Shown: positions 16,589 to 26,266, numbered from the stretch's first letter. The stretch: 64,000 nucleotides of DNA from Nostoc parmelioides FACHB-3921 (GCF_014696625.1 NZ_JACJQL010000003.1:124001-188000), one strand, 5' to 3'. Notes: generated by a model not told the origin, from the letters alone. Numbers and translations are program-made.

Positions 16589-17300
16589 CCAAATTCAGGA
16601 ATTGCTCCAATCGGTGGTGATAAATAAATAAGTGGCAAACCTAATTTAATCTAATGCGTGTCTAAATTGCATAACTACTAATAAGGGCTGTTAACTGTCA
16701 AAGTTGAACAGCCCTCACGATGGATTGTGCAACTTAGAAAGCAGAAAAGGTTATTTACTGAAAATAATGCACAAATAAATAGGTAAATATTTCGCTTATT
16801 TCATATTTCTTAGGCTTAAAAGCACTGTAAATTTGTCAAATTCTCAAACTTTTTACACAAAAGTCTATTTGTATAAAGGAAATGCCCACCAATAATGTAT
16901 ATTTAGGAGACTTTAAGATTTAAGTGAAATTTCGTGAAAAATTTAAAGATTTGATAAACCATCAGTAAAAACCCTCAAAAAACTGAGCTATAAAGCTACA
17001 ATACGAGTTAGGTAATAAAAAGCAACAATTACAACATAAGATAAATTTATACCTACAGCGTTTTCGCGATAAATGATACGTAATATGTATTTTAAAATCA
17101 AATAATCAAAAATGATGTTTACAAACATATATTCTTATGATTTTTATCCTAAATAACTAGAAAATCTCAACTTTATTTTTAAATATAAAAGGTAGATATC
17201 TATTAAAAATATACAAAATATATATTGTTACTCAAGTTAAGTGTTTCAACTATATCGAAAATAAATTACATTACACATTAGAAAAAATTACTAGTAAACC
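16589..17300. other. Long AT-rich intergenic region
   Basis: 712 bases without a convincing gene. At its left is a GGGCTGTT...AACAGCCC hairpin (16685-16714). The rest is very AT-rich and probably carries the promoter of the glycosyltransferase at 17301. No conserved RNA was recognised. Confidence 0.5.
16685..16714 (+). terminator. Hairpin, candidate terminator of the small-protein gene
   Basis: GGGCTGTT and AACAGCCC form an 8-bp stem, extendable by AAC/GTT with one bulge. It lies about 100 bases after the stop codon and lacks a T-run, so factor-independent termination is uncertain. Confidence 0.4.
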
Positions 17301-18584
17301 ATGCACATCCTCATCTACTCCTACAATTATTATCCAGAGCCAATCGGTATTGCACCTTTGATGACTGAACTGGCAGAGGGTTTGGTAGAGAGAGGGCATC
17401 AGGTGCGAGTGATTACAGGAATGCCTAATTATCCACAACGGGAAATTTACGATGGATACAAAGGCAAGTGGTATGTTACAGAACACAAGAATGGCGTAAC
17501 TATCCAGCGTAGTTATTTACGAATTAAGTCTAAACCTAAATTAATAGATAGATTATTACTAGAGTTAAGTTTTATATTTACTAGCTTGCCACAAGCTTTT
17601 AATGGCGAAAGACCAGACTTAATTTTATTAACTGTACCGCCACTTCTAGTTTCACTGCCAGCAACTCTGCTTGGATTGTTTTATAAGTGTCCCGTCGTGT
17701 TAAATGTGCAGGATATTTTACCAGAAGCAGCTGTGCGCGTCGGATTGATGACTAATAAATTAATGATTCGTTTTTGCGAAATTATAGAAAAATTTGCTTA
17801 TAAAAATGCCACAAAGATTAGCGTTATCGCCGACGGCTTTCGTGAGAATTTAATAAATAAAGGAGTAAGTGCTAAAAAAATTCTTTGTATTCCTAATTGG
17901 GTAAATGTTAATTTTGTCCGTCCCTTAGCTAAGAATAATTCTTGGAGAACAGTCCATCAATTAGATGGCAAATTTGTTGTGATGTACTCTGGTAACATCG
18001 CGCTAACTCAAGGTTTAGAGACAGTAATAGCCGCAGCTACTTATTTACGTCACATTCCAGATATTAGTTTCGTCATTATTGGGGAATCGACGGCTTTATC
18101 TAGATTACAGAAATATTGTCTATCTTGTGGAGCAGATAATGTTTTACTTTTACCCTTGCAACCAAGGGAACAGCTACCGCAAATGTTGGCAACGGCTGAT
18201 GTTAACTTAATTGTGCAGAAAAGCAACGTGATTGCTTTTAATATGCCTTCTAAGATCCCACTTGCATTAGCTTCTGGTCGTCCAATTATTGGTTCAGTTC
18301 CTGCAACGGGTACAGCAGCCAAGGTGATTAAAGAAAGTGGTGGTGGTGTGATTGTGGAACCAGAATCACCGGAAGCGTTAGCAGCAGCAGTATTGGATAT
18401 ATATAATAATTCGACATTAGCGACAAAGTTAGGCAATCAAGGTAGACGATTCGCAGAAGAAAATTTCTCCTTTGAGCAAGCAATTGAGCAATATGAGGAG
18501 TTATTTTTTGAGTTATTGGGAAAGACGAGACCGAAAATTACTCGTTTAGCATCATCTCAGCCGAAAAAATCTGTTAAGATTTAA
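17301..18584 (+). CDS. GT4-family glycosyltransferase, WcaI/WbuB-like
   Basis: A 427-residue two-domain GT-B glycosyltransferase. The N-terminus MHILIYSYNYYPEPIGIAPL is the usual opening of the WcaI-like (colanic acid) and WbuB-like group, followed by VERGHQVRVITGMPNYP. The C-terminal half has VMYSGNIALTQGLETVI and the acceptor/donor region PLALASGRPIIGSVPATGTA with GGGVIVEPESPEAL, where the conserved Glu contacts the nucleotide sugar. It probably adds a sugar to a lipid-linked or surface polysaccharide in the cytoplasm. The next gene, 22 bases downstream on the same strand, is a polysaccharide deacetylase, suggesting a two-gene envelope-polysaccharide unit. Confidence 0.87.
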   Translation: MHILIYSYNYYPEPIGIAPLMTELAEGLVERGHQVRVITGMPNYPQREIYDGYKGKWYVTEHKNGVTIQRSYLRIKSKPKLIDRLLLELSFIFTSLPQAFNGERPDLILLTVPPLLVSLPATLLGLFYKCPVVLNVQDILPEAAVRVGLMTNKLMIRFCEIIEKFAYKNATKISVIADGFRENLINKGVSAKKILCIPNWVNVNFVRPLAKNNSWRTVHQLDGKFVVMYSGNIALTQGLETVIAAATYLRHIPDISFVIIGESTALSRLQKYCLSCGADNVLLLPLQPREQLPQMLATADVNLIVQKSNVIAFNMPSKIPLALASGRPIIGSVPATGTAAKVIKESGGGVIVEPESPEALAAAVLDIYNNSTLATKLGNQGRRFAEENFSFEQAIEQYEELFFELLGKTRPKITRLASSQPKKSVKI

Positions 18585-18606
18585 CCTCCATAGCTGAGGT
18601 GAGGAA

Positions 18607-19302
18607 ATGGTAAAAATTCAGCTAGCTCCAATTTTCCCTATTATTCATCGGATTCTGCAACCAGCTTTTCCTGGCTGTCTTTGGAGTGGCGATCGCCATC
18701 GTCGAGCGATCGCGTTGACTTTTGATGATGGCCCCCATCCCCAATACACCCCGCAAGTCTTAGCAGTCTTAGATCACTACAACATCACTGCTAGCTTTTT
18801 TTGGTTAGGTGCTTGTGTTAACCGTTCCCCAAGTATTGCTCAAGCAATATGCGATCGTGGTCATTGGATAGGCTTACACGGTTACGATCATCGCTCTTTC
18901 CCCATGCTATCGCCTATCGAACTCCAACAAAGTTTAGAGAAAACCCAAGCAGCCATCTATAATGCTTGTAACCTCTCACCAGAAAAAGTGCGCGACGTTA
19001 GACCTCCTAATGGGTTGTTCACACCCAAAACCTTAAATCTCTTACAGGAATGGAAATATCGTCCAGTGATGTGGAGTGTTGTCCCAGAAGACTGGGTAAG
19101 GCCTGGCGTTACACAAGTAATACAGCGAGTTATTAACCAAGTACAAAACGGTTCACTAATTGTTCTACACGATGGTGCTTGTGGTGGACAAGATGTAGCT
19201 GCAACCATTCAAATCCTGATTCCGCAACTCCTACAACAAGGCTACCAATTTATTACAGTTGACGCTCTATGGCAACAATCAATTCCTTTGGTGAATTCTT
19301 AA
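18607..19302 (+). CDS. Polysaccharide deacetylase, NodB-homology (CE4) family
   Basis: A 231-residue CE4 esterase with all main motifs: TFDDGPHP (motif 1, catalytic base and metal Asp), HGYDH (motif 2, metal-binding His pair), VRPPNG (motif 3) and VLHDGA near the C-terminus (motif 5 His). Such enzymes remove N- or O-acetyl groups from peptidoglycan or exopolysaccharide. There is no cleavable signal peptide, only a weakly hydrophobic start, so it may act in the cytoplasm or be exported by other means. A GAGGTGAGG stretch just before ATG 18607 serves as ribosome binding site. It probably works with the preceding glycosyltransferase. Confidence 0.9.
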   Translation: MVKIQLAPIFPIIHRILQPAFPGCLWSGDRHRRAIALTFDDGPHPQYTPQVLAVLDHYNITASFFWLGACVNRSPSIAQAICDRGHWIGLHGYDHRSFPMLSPIELQQSLEKTQAAIYNACNLSPEKVRDVRPPNGLFTPKTLNLLQEWKYRPVMWSVVPEDWVRPGVTQVIQRVINQVQNGSLIVLHDGACGGQDVAATIQILIPQLLQQGYQFITVDALWQQSIPLVNS

Positions 19303-19337
19303 TTAGACTTCCCATAAATAATTACAGATAAATAATT

Positions 19338-19369
19338 ACCAATTACTAAGCATTATGCCAGTAATTGGT
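19338..19369. terminator. Hairpin between convergent genes, probable two-way terminator
   Basis: ACCAATTACT and AGTAATTGGT form a perfect 10-bp stem with a 12-base loop, midway between the stops of the deacetylase (+) and the XRE regulator (-). Confidence 0.6.
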
Positions 19370-19395
19370 CGGAGGTGATAATTTAAATTTGACAG

Positions 19396-19743
19396 CTAGA
19401 AACTGACTTCAGGCGCTTTTGGCTGTTGAGAAAACCCAGCATCAGAATTATTAGCAAAAGTAGCCTCTTCAGTTCCTAACAGATGATGAATGTCGCTTAA
19501 AGAAGTTGGTTTATTCACAGATGTCTCTGTTGTTTCATCTTTATACTCTATTAGGTCTTCTACTTGACAATTCAAAGCTTTACAAAACCTAATAATTCTT
19601 TCAATGTGGTCTGTTCCAGTCCGTCCACTTTCCCAGTTTTGAATAGTGCTTTCAGTCACACCAACAAGACGGGACAGTTCCAACTGAGTTAGTCCTGCTT
19701 TTTCCCGCAACAAAGCGATTCTTGGTTTTGGCTTTTGTTTCAC
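19396..19743 (-). CDS. XRE-family transcriptional regulator
   Basis: A 115-residue protein. Residues about 6-62 are a Cro/CI-type helix-turn-helix: IALLREKAGLTQLELSRLVG and VTESTIQNWESGRTG are the two DNA-reading helices, followed by RFCKALNCQVEDLIEY. The C-terminal 50 residues are polar and of unknown role, perhaps a partner-binding tail. The start is GTG (19743), with no strong ribosome binding site. A perfect dyad 28 bases upstream is a candidate self-operator. No target gene is adjacent, apart from the convergent deacetylase and the PIN gene 530 bases away. Confidence 0.88.
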   Translation of the reverse strand: MKQKPKPRIALLREKAGLTQLELSRLVGVTESTIQNWESGRTGTDHIERIIRFCKALNCQVEDLIEYKDETTETSVNKPTSLSDIHHLLGTEEATFANNSDAGFSQQPKAPEVSF

Positions 19744-20273
19744 AGCTACAGCACTTTAATCTTACCTATAGTGCTAGATCCTAGCACCAAAGAAAACCCG
19801 CGCTATCAAATTACAAAAAAAAATTTAGTCTTGTCTCTTCTTGACTGAATAAGATTTCGTTAACATATCTTAAGCTAAATTTTAATTTAACTATGAATCT
19901 TAGCTGATATTCAAAAGTTGTAGAAGAAAAATTTCATTAATTATTACCTATTCTTATATAAACATCCGCATCCGATTTGATTATTGTTGGTGTAGCCTGC
20001 GCTAGTGGAGAAAAATCTCAGTATCTGTAGGGTAGCGTTGCCCAAAACCACTGACTCTAAGCAGAGGAAGCCTTTTGGCAGTTCCTCATAGCATAAAACC
20101 ACAAAATTAAACTGCCTTACCAACCCAGTGATTTGTTTACCTATATTTAAAAAACCAATTATAAATCCTGTAGCAATAACTATCAAAAATTACAGAATTT
20201 TTGTTTAAATTAGTTTCGATATAAAGATTTTAAAATCATGGTAGTACTATTTTCGGTCTAGATTTGTGATAAA
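19744..20273. other. Intergenic region with operator-like dyad and decayed repeats
   Basis: The right side of the XRE promoter region (dyad at 19771-19787), then AT-rich DNA, then from about 19985 a low-complexity stretch resembling worn genomic repeats. An 80-codon minus-strand frame at 19944-20186 lacks a ribosome site and family resemblance; I do not call it. Confidence 0.45.
19771..19787 (-). promoter_or_regulatory. Operator-like dyad upstream of the XRE gene
   Basis: GTGCTAG and CTAGCAC are perfect 7-bp inverted arms separated by ATC, 28 bases before the GTG start. A further half-site, AGCAC, lies at 19760-19764, closer to the start. Position and symmetry fit an autoregulatory site for an XRE dimer overlapping its promoter. 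Confidence 0.55.
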
Positions 20274-20723
20274 TCAACTATGTATAGTCGCTTGTAATTG
20301 ACTTTCTAAATTGATGCGTAACCACAAGTCAGCAAACGACCATACACATAATGGACAAGCAGCGATAGTAAAATCTTCTGGTTTATTAGTAACGATCGCA
20401 TTTAATTGGTAATGGTTGACGCAGGCCAATTCTACAGCAGATTCAAAATCTCTGAGAGGCGAAAAACGCGCTTTTTGCAGCAAATTCTGATCAAGAGGAC
20501 AAATTTGAATTTGCTCTTGTAACCAATCAACTATGATCTCAGGAATCTGGCTATTGTTTAAACAGTAAGTATAAGCAGAAACTTTTTGCAACCCAACATC
20601 CGTTAAGTATAATCGAATAGATGGATGTAAATTGTCTAATAACGTTCTGACATCTTTAGCAAGTTCAGTGCGATTCATAACGGCATCTAATATTAAATCG
20701 CTATCAAATAAAATTTTGAACAT
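20274..20723 (-). CDS. PIN-domain protein
   Basis: A 149-residue protein with PIN-domain layout: an N-terminal acidic strand FKILFDSDLILDAV (Asp7), a central helix pair, and RDFESAVELACVNHYQL followed by IVTNKPEDF, which supply the other acidic metal ligands. PIN proteins are Mg2+-dependent ribonucleases, often VapC toxins. Ribosome binding site AGGTG precedes ATG 20723. No antitoxin-like frame is visible within 160 bases upstream, and none downstream, so a classical vapBC operon is not supported here. It may be a solitary PIN protein or have lost its partner. Confidence 0.75.
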   Translation of the reverse strand: MFKILFDSDLILDAVMNRTELAKDVRTLLDNLHPSIRLYLTDVGLQKVSAYTYCLNNSQIPEIIVDWLQEQIQICPLDQNLLQKARFSPLRDFESAVELACVNHYQLNAIVTNKPEDFTIAACPLCVWSFADLWLRINLESQLQATIHS

Positions 20724-21471
20724 TTTTCACCTCACATAAAAAATCAGTAATTAAATGCCAAAATTCAGTGGAATAGATGATTTGGCGTTACGGTTGCTTA
20801 GGTTTTATCCATAAACTAGTTTTGCTGTCAGTCAGGAACACAAAAGCCTACTAGTTTTAGCAAGGTATAAGCTTCAAGTCCTTGTTATGTAAGACTTACG
20901 CACACAGGTTGTCTGTTGAGACCGGGTGTAAGGGTTTCAAACATTTATACCCCTACACCCCTACACCCTTCTCCAAACCCTTGGTCTTTCGTTTTCATGC
21001 GTAAGTCCTTGTTATGTAAAGATTCTGGACTACAGATTTAAAAGTAATGAGTGCTGCTAACGGTAGCAGAGGTTGTGATGAATCATGAATAAAAATTTTA
21101 TAATTTTGTAATTTTGACTCTTCCTTGAGGGACAAGACACAAACGTGTAGCATCTAGCCGAGATGTTGAATTTGGAATTGATGAGTCTCCAGTTCCTCTT
21201 TCATTCTTGACTGTGACATTTTTTATCAGGACTGCTTTGTTCCAGATTAGTTGGTGTCGTTACTTAGCTGGTAAATGATGTAAGCAAGAACATTGACTAG
21301 ATACAACCCGCAATAACCCAATTTCGGTAATGATTACAAATTAAACAACAAGAAACACTAAAAATATCGCAAAAGACAGATGTAGCACGAGTTTGTAGTA
21401 TCCTGCACGGAAATATCAACTAGTGTTTTATGTATAAAATTTTAAGTATTTACACGCACTTTTTTCGCCTC
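20724..21471. other. Intergenic region with family 1 element
   Basis: Apart from the inverted-repeat element at 20891-21010, I see nothing gene-like in these 748 bases. The right part is ordinary AT-rich spacer downstream of pxcA. Confidence 0.5.
20891..21010 (-). repeat. Dispersed inverted-repeat element family 1, copy C (reversed)
   Basis: Ends AAGACTTACGCA and TGCGTAAGTCCTT enclose the family interior in the opposite orientation to copies A, B and E. GTTATG lies directly before TAAGACTT and directly after AAGTCCTT, and the direct repeat can be read over 17 bases (20876-20892 and 21003-21019) because the ends resemble each other. Confidence 0.85.
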
Positions 21472-22875
21472 TTATTCATTCATGTTACGGTATGTAGCGA
21501 CGGCGGAAGGCGATATGCGGTTGAGGTAACGGAAAATCCAGTATTTGAAGATAGTATCTAAAATTACAGGAAAAGTTGCAATAAATAGGAAGATGAAATC
21601 TCTGTTGGCTGGTAGTCCCCAGTGGCGGGATAAACCTTCTAAAATTACTTCCCAGCCATGAGGAGAGTGAAATCCGACGAATACATCAGTAAATAAAATA
21701 ATGATAAATGCTTTGGCACTGTCACTGAGACCATAGACAACATTATCAAAAAATTCTTTGAGTACCATAATCGAAGGCTTGCTCACCAGCAGTAACCAGA
21801 TAAATGCACCAACAGAAAAGATGTCAGCAAACACATTTTTAATTGCGTTAGAGCTTTCATCTCGAAACTCTGCTGCAATTTCTGCTGCTTTTTCTTTTAT
21901 TTGAGTTTCTATGGCTTCAGCAGAGAGAGGGGGTGCATTACTAATCAGGTTCTCAAATTTGATTCTTTCTTCAAATCTATGCAGGGTTGATAATGCTTCT
22001 TCCTCCATTTCAGAATTCAGAAATATCTGCTCTGTATCAGCATTTTTGAAATGGTTGAAAATGGGACTAACAATGAGAGCTTTTGATAATTGATGAGTTA
22101 AAAGAGGTACTATAATTAGTAGTAAAATAAATCTAATTGATATGATACTTCTTTTTTGAGCTTGCCGGAAATTGTTAATAACATCCTGTTCGGCATTAGG
22201 GTCTAATTCAATTTGTAAACGGCCAATGGTACTCAAAATAGAGCGGGGCAAAATGCCTGTTGTATCTGCTTTACCTCTCGGCTTTTTATTCTGTCCTGTC
22301 CTTTGTTTGATTAATTGTGGTGGTGATGTTGGGGTGTAAATACGTTCGACTAAGTTATTCTTATTAATATCATTAGTTCTTGAAGAATCTGTGAGTAATG
22401 GATTTTCAGGTGTTTGTAAACTAGTTGTTCTCATCTGTGAGTCTGAGACTACTGATGGAGCAGCTATTTCGTAATCAGCGATGATATATTTGGAGATGAC
22501 TTCATCAATGAATTTTAATTTTTCTAAGGTTACTGTAGAACTTGGATACTCTATCCCTGCTTTGCGAGCAGCTTTTTGATGAGATTCATTAGAAAACCAA
22601 CGACTAAAACGAAATTCAGTCAGCCGCATTCTAGCTGTCTTTAATTCTTGGGCTAAATCAGACTCAAAATAATCCATCACACTATTACTGTAGATGGTTG
22701 AGTTAAAGTCTATTTTGTTACCATGAAAGTGTTCATCTTCAATGGCTTTAATATTTAATGCAGCTTTATAAGCTTCTTCTAAAGAACGTTCTGGAGTTCT
22801 TAAATACCAGCGATAAGCAGACAGGAGAATAGAATAAATTTTTTCGCTAAAAATAGAATTCCTCATTGTAGGCAT
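21472..22875 (-). CDS. pxcA: Proton extrusion protein PcxA (CemA/PxcA family)
   Basis: A 467-residue member of the CemA/PxcA/CotA family. The N-terminal half is soluble (FSEKIYSILLSAYRWYLRTP, then a Ser/Thr-rich variable linker near residues 150-200); the C-terminal half carries about four membrane segments, beginning near FILLLIIVPLLTHQLSKALI and ending with FLFIATFPVILDTIFKYWIF. In cyanobacteria PxcA is needed for light-induced proton release and affects inorganic carbon uptake and acclimation of photosynthesis; it sits in the cytoplasmic membrane. A second Met at residue 4 is an equally possible start. It is divergent from the helicase-like gene, 87 bases away. Confidence 0.88.
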   Translation of the reverse strand: MPTMRNSIFSEKIYSILLSAYRWYLRTPERSLEEAYKAALNIKAIEDEHFHGNKIDFNSTIYSNSVMDYFESDLAQELKTARMRLTEFRFSRWFSNESHQKAARKAGIEYPSSTVTLEKLKFIDEVISKYIIADYEIAAPSVVSDSQMRTTSLQTPENPLLTDSSRTNDINKNNLVERIYTPTSPPQLIKQRTGQNKKPRGKADTTGILPRSILSTIGRLQIELDPNAEQDVINNFRQAQKRSIISIRFILLLIIVPLLTHQLSKALIVSPIFNHFKNADTEQIFLNSEMEEEALSTLHRFEERIKFENLISNAPPLSAEAIETQIKEKAAEIAAEFRDESSNAIKNVFADIFSVGAFIWLLLVSKPSIMVLKEFFDNVVYGLSDSAKAFIIILFTDVFVGFHSPHGWEVILEGLSRHWGLPANRDFIFLFIATFPVILDTIFKYWIFRYLNRISPSAVATYRNMNE

Positions 22876-22962
22876 TTATTTGTAAATTAATGATTAAGTA
22901 ATATTTATTTAGTTTAAATTAACCCAAAAAGTATCTTAACAAATCTGTTCAGGAGATAATTT

Positions 22963-25206
22963 GTGCTTTCTCATTCTATTTGGATTGTTGGTAGTAGCCG
23001 TAGTGGCAAGACTACTCGTTTGGTAAGACAATTTTGTGATTGGGTACAACATGACAACCAAGTTCATGAATTATTTTATACTAAAAAATCAAAATTAAAA
23101 GCAAGCACATCTTTATCTTTATCTTGGGGTATTCAACAAGCTAAACCGGGAGTGTTAGTTTTATCGGCGAATGATGATAATCGTCGAGATTTAGGTGACA
23201 AAATTGTTACTAATACTCAAGGTAAATACCCAATTCGGGTAAAAACACCACTAGGATTTTTCCAGGATGACATTATCTTATTTTGGCCTTTGCTGATTGA
23301 ATTGTTGAATCTAAAAGCACAATTTCCCGTAAGATTGCGCCCAGAAACTGAGCAAGAACTGGCAACAAAACTCTGGCGATCGCACTTAGATGAAGAAATA
23401 TTACGACGTGCAGGAGTGAATGAATATCGTTTTGTCAGACGTATTTTGGACTTGATGCAGCTAGCGGCTTACAGTGGTATACCTTGTGAAAACATTGCTC
23501 AGGTTTTGCAAACAGGCTTAGAGGATAATAACGTTAATTCAGAGCCAGAATTTTTGGCATCTTTATTATTAGATTGGCGCAATTGGTGTTTAGAACGAGG
23601 ATTACTGACTTATGGCATTATTACTGAACTCTACAGCCAGCACTTGTTAAACCATGAGCATTACCAGCAACACCTAGCTAAAAGATATCAGGCGGTGCTA
23701 GCCGATGATGTAGATGAATATCCGGGTGTAGTGAGGAAATTATTTGAGTTGTTGTTAGATCAAGGGGCGATCGCCGCTTTTAGTTACAATCCTGATGGTG
23801 GAGTGCGCTTAGGACTGGGAGCTGATCCCGAATATATGGCAGGATTGGCTAGACGCTGCCAAATCGAAACCTTGATAGGATTGGCAACAACATCATTGGC
23901 AGCGAGATTAGCAACGCCAATGATCGAATCCCTCAGCGAACCAATGATGTTATCGTCGGGTTTACCACCGATGGTGCAATCAATCCAAACCACATCCCGC
24001 GCCCAACTATTACGACAAACATCCGAAGTAATTGTTAACGCCATTAAGTCAGGGGAAGTACAACCAGAACAGTTGGCAATTATCGCCCCTGGTTTAGATG
24101 CGATCGCTCGTTATACACTGACAGAAATCCTCACCAAACAAAATATCCCCGTTGAATCCCTCAACGACCAACGCCCCCTCATTAGTTCACCACCCATCAG
24201 AGCCTTGCTCACCATGCTGGCGCTAGTTTATCCAGGTTTGGGGCGCTTAGTAGACCGGGATGCAGTAGCTGAGATGCTAGTGGTCTTAAGTAGAAAACCA
24301 GAACCCCCCGAAACCCTAACAACACCCCCTAATCCCCAGTCCCCAATCCCCAGTTCCCAGTCCCCACTCCCCACCAAAATTGACCCAGTACGAGCAGGAT
24401 TAATCGCTGACTATTGCTTTGTCCCCCATCCCGACCATCCCAACTTACTACCAGTAACAAGCTTTGAACGGTGGGATCGGATTGGTTACGCAGCCACCAC
24501 AGCCTATAGTGAAATATTACAGTGGTTAGAGGAGCAGCGATCGCAACAAGAACTGCGCTTAATTCCCAGCCCTATATCCCTATTAGATAGAGCAATTCAA
24601 CGCTTTTTATGGAATGGCAGTAACCTACCCTATGATCAGTTAGCCGCACTACGAGAACTATTAGAGACAGCCCAGCATTATTGGGAAATCGATACTAGGT
24701 TACGGCAAAGCAAAGGAGTAGGAGAGACAGGGAAAGAATTGATTACTCAGGACTCCCCAGTCAATACACCCATCGTAGAATTTATTCAACTGCTAAGACG
24801 GGGTACAATTACCGCCAATCCTTACCCCTTACGTCCCATTGGCTCAGTGAAAAAAGCTGTCACCATCGCCACTATTTTCCAATATCGTTCTAGTCGAAGA
24901 TTTCACCAATGGCATTTTTGGCTTGATGCAGGTTCTCCCCTGTGGGCAAAAGGTGGTGCAGCTACTTTGTTCGGTGCGCCATTGTTTTTACAAGACAGGT
25001 TAGGACAACCTTGGACAGCAGAAGATGAAAAATTAGCAGAACAAACCCGACTAGAAAGAATTTTGACTGATTTGCTATCTCGTGTATCACAGAAAATTTA
25101 TCTCTGTCATAGTGATTTAGCCGTCAATGGACAAGAGCAACTAGGCCCTCTGTTACCCTTAGTTCATGCTTCAGTATCGATGGAGTTAGAAACTGCGGAA
25201 AGTTGA
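22963..25206 (+). CDS. Superfamily 1 helicase-like / recombinase-family ATPase
   Basis: A 747-residue protein starting with GTG behind an AGGAGA ribosome binding site. A Walker A loop, GSSRSGKTT, sits at residues 7-15, and LADDVDEYPGVV near residue 247 resembles the Asp-Glu motif II of UvrD/AddB-type helicases. Later parts (QLAIIAPGLDAIARYTLTEI, SPPIRALLTMLALVYPGLGR) resemble the second RecA fold of RecB/AddB-like proteins. It probably acts on DNA in repair or recombination, but activity is not proven by the motifs. Residues about 452-472 (Pro/Ser/Gln-rich) are encoded by a CCCCAGTCC-type tandem repeat, apparently inserted in frame into a loop. Confidence 0.72.
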   Translation: MLSHSIWIVGSSRSGKTTRLVRQFCDWVQHDNQVHELFYTKKSKLKASTSLSLSWGIQQAKPGVLVLSANDDNRRDLGDKIVTNTQGKYPIRVKTPLGFFQDDIILFWPLLIELLNLKAQFPVRLRPETEQELATKLWRSHLDEEILRRAGVNEYRFVRRILDLMQLAAYSGIPCENIAQVLQTGLEDNNVNSEPEFLASLLLDWRNWCLERGLLTYGIITELYSQHLLNHEHYQQHLAKRYQAVLADDVDEYPGVVRKLFELLLDQGAIAAFSYNPDGGVRLGLGADPEYMAGLARRCQIETLIGLATTSLAARLATPMIESLSEPMMLSSGLPPMVQSIQTTSRAQLLRQTSEVIVNAIKSGEVQPEQLAIIAPGLDAIARYTLTEILTKQNIPVESLNDQRPLISSPPIRALLTMLALVYPGLGRLVDRDAVAEMLVVLSRKPEPPETLTTPPNPQSPIPSSQSPLPTKIDPVRAGLIADYCFVPHPDHPNLLPVTSFERWDRIGYAATTAYSEILQWLEEQRSQQELRLIPSPISLLDRAIQRFLWNGSNLPYDQLAALRELLETAQHYWEIDTRLRQSKGVGETGKELITQDSPVNTPIVEFIQLLRRGTITANPYPLRPIGSVKKAVTIATIFQYRSSRRFHQWHFWLDAGSPLWAKGGAATLFGAPLFLQDRLGQPWTAEDEKLAEQTRLERILTDLLSRVSQKIYLCHSDLAVNGQEQLGPLLPLVHASVSMELETAES

Positions 25207-25292
25207 TCTCCCAGAAAAATGACTGGGGATGGCAGAAGGCTTAAAATATTAAGTAAATTAAAGATGTATGTAAAAACACAGACTCAAAATCA

Positions 25293-25961
25293 ATGGCACT
25301 ATTTGGATTTGGCAAAAAATTAGCGCTGCCCACCCCTGAAAAAGCCTTACCTGGAAGAGCGCAAACCATGCCTGTACCAGCTAATCACTATGTCAATAAG
25401 AACCCACTAAAACCCCCTTTTCCTGAAGGTTTCGAGAAAGCAATATTTGGTTTGGGTTGTTTTTGGGGTGCGGAGCGTAAATTTTGGCAGCAGCCGGGAG
25501 TTTACACCACAGCCGTTGGTTATGCGGCTGGTTTTACACCAAACCCCACCTATGACGAAGTATGTACAGGCTTGACAGGTCACAACGAAGTTGTATTAGT
25601 AGTATTTGACCCCAATTTAATTAGTTACACTCAGCTGCTTAAAGTCTTTTGGGAAAGCCACAACCCTACTCAAGGAATGCGCCAAGGTAATGACGTGGGG
25701 ACTCAGTATCGTTCAGGTATTTACGTCTATTCAGAGGCGCAAAAACAGCTAGCAGAAGCTTCACGCGACGCTTATCAGCAAGCTCTCAGCAGCGCAGGAT
25801 ATGAAAAGATTACGACAGAAATCCTAGATGCACCAGAGTTCTACTACGCGGAAGCTTATCATCAGCAATACCTAGCGAAAAACCCCAATGGTTATTGTGG
25901 TCTTGGTGGGACAAATGTTGCTTGTCCCGTAGGTGTGTTTGAATCTTCCGCCAATGGGTAA
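25293..25961 (+). CDS. msrA: Peptide methionine sulfoxide reductase MsrA
   Basis: A 222-residue MsrA with the catalytic motif GCFWGAE (Cys56) and the family signatures [17 protein letters not shown] and [20 protein letters not shown]. It repairs the S-epimer of oxidised methionine using thioredoxin in the cytoplasm. Resolving cysteine candidates lie in the C-terminal [16 protein letters not shown]. An N-terminal extension of about 45 residues ([20 protein letters not shown]...) is present, as in many cyanobacterial homologues. It stands alone, 86 bases after the helicase-like gene. Confidence 0.95.
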   Translation: MALFGFGKKLALPTPEKALPGRAQTMPVPANHYVNKNPLKPPFPEGFEKAIFGLGCFWGAERKFWQQPGVYTTAVGYAAGFTPNPTYDEVCTGLTGHNEVVLVVFDPNLISYTQLLKVFWESHNPTQGMRQGNDVGTQYRSGIYVYSEAQKQLAEASRDAYQQALSSAGYEKITTEILDAPEFYYAEAYHQQYLAKNPNGYCGLGGTNVACPVGVFESSANG

Positions 25962-26040
25962 GAAAGGTCATCAACTCAAAATACCCTATGGGCGCGCTTA
26001 GGGAACAACAAAAAATAAATTATCCAAAATTCATGGTTTA

Positions 26041-26105
26041 GTAGGGTGCGTCAGTGTTAGAGAACCTAACTATAATGAGAAATTATTCAGACTGACGCAC
26101 CATAC
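26041..26105 (+). repeat. 65-bp inverted-repeat element family 2
   Basis: GTAGGGTGCGTCAGT and ACTGACGCACCATAC are 15-bp inverted arms with one mismatch around a 35-base interior (contains GAACCTAACTATAATGAGAA). Confidence 0.8.
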
Positions 26106-26175
26106 ATTTGAGATATATTTTATCTGAAATTCCCTGATCAACATACCAGCGATCGCCTAACATCGCTAATGGGCT

Positions 26176-26266
26176 TGGAAAAATCAAGGGTGTAGGGGTG
26201 TAAATGTTTAAAACCCTTACACCCCTACACCCAGTCTCAACAGATAACTTGAGTGCGTAAGTTCTA
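26176..26266 (+). repeat. Family 1 element, copy D, left end lost
   Basis: The interior GGGTGTAGGGGTGTAAATG, the CAGTCTCAACAGATAAC block and the right end TGCGTAAGTTCTA are recognisable, but the left TAGGACTTACGCA arm is missing; homology fades near 26176. This indicates decay or deletion after insertion. Confidence 0.65.

Noticed and set aside
19944..20186. 80-codon minus-strand frame after the PIN gene
   Set aside because: No ribosome binding site, no family resemblance, and part of it looks like decayed repeat sequence.
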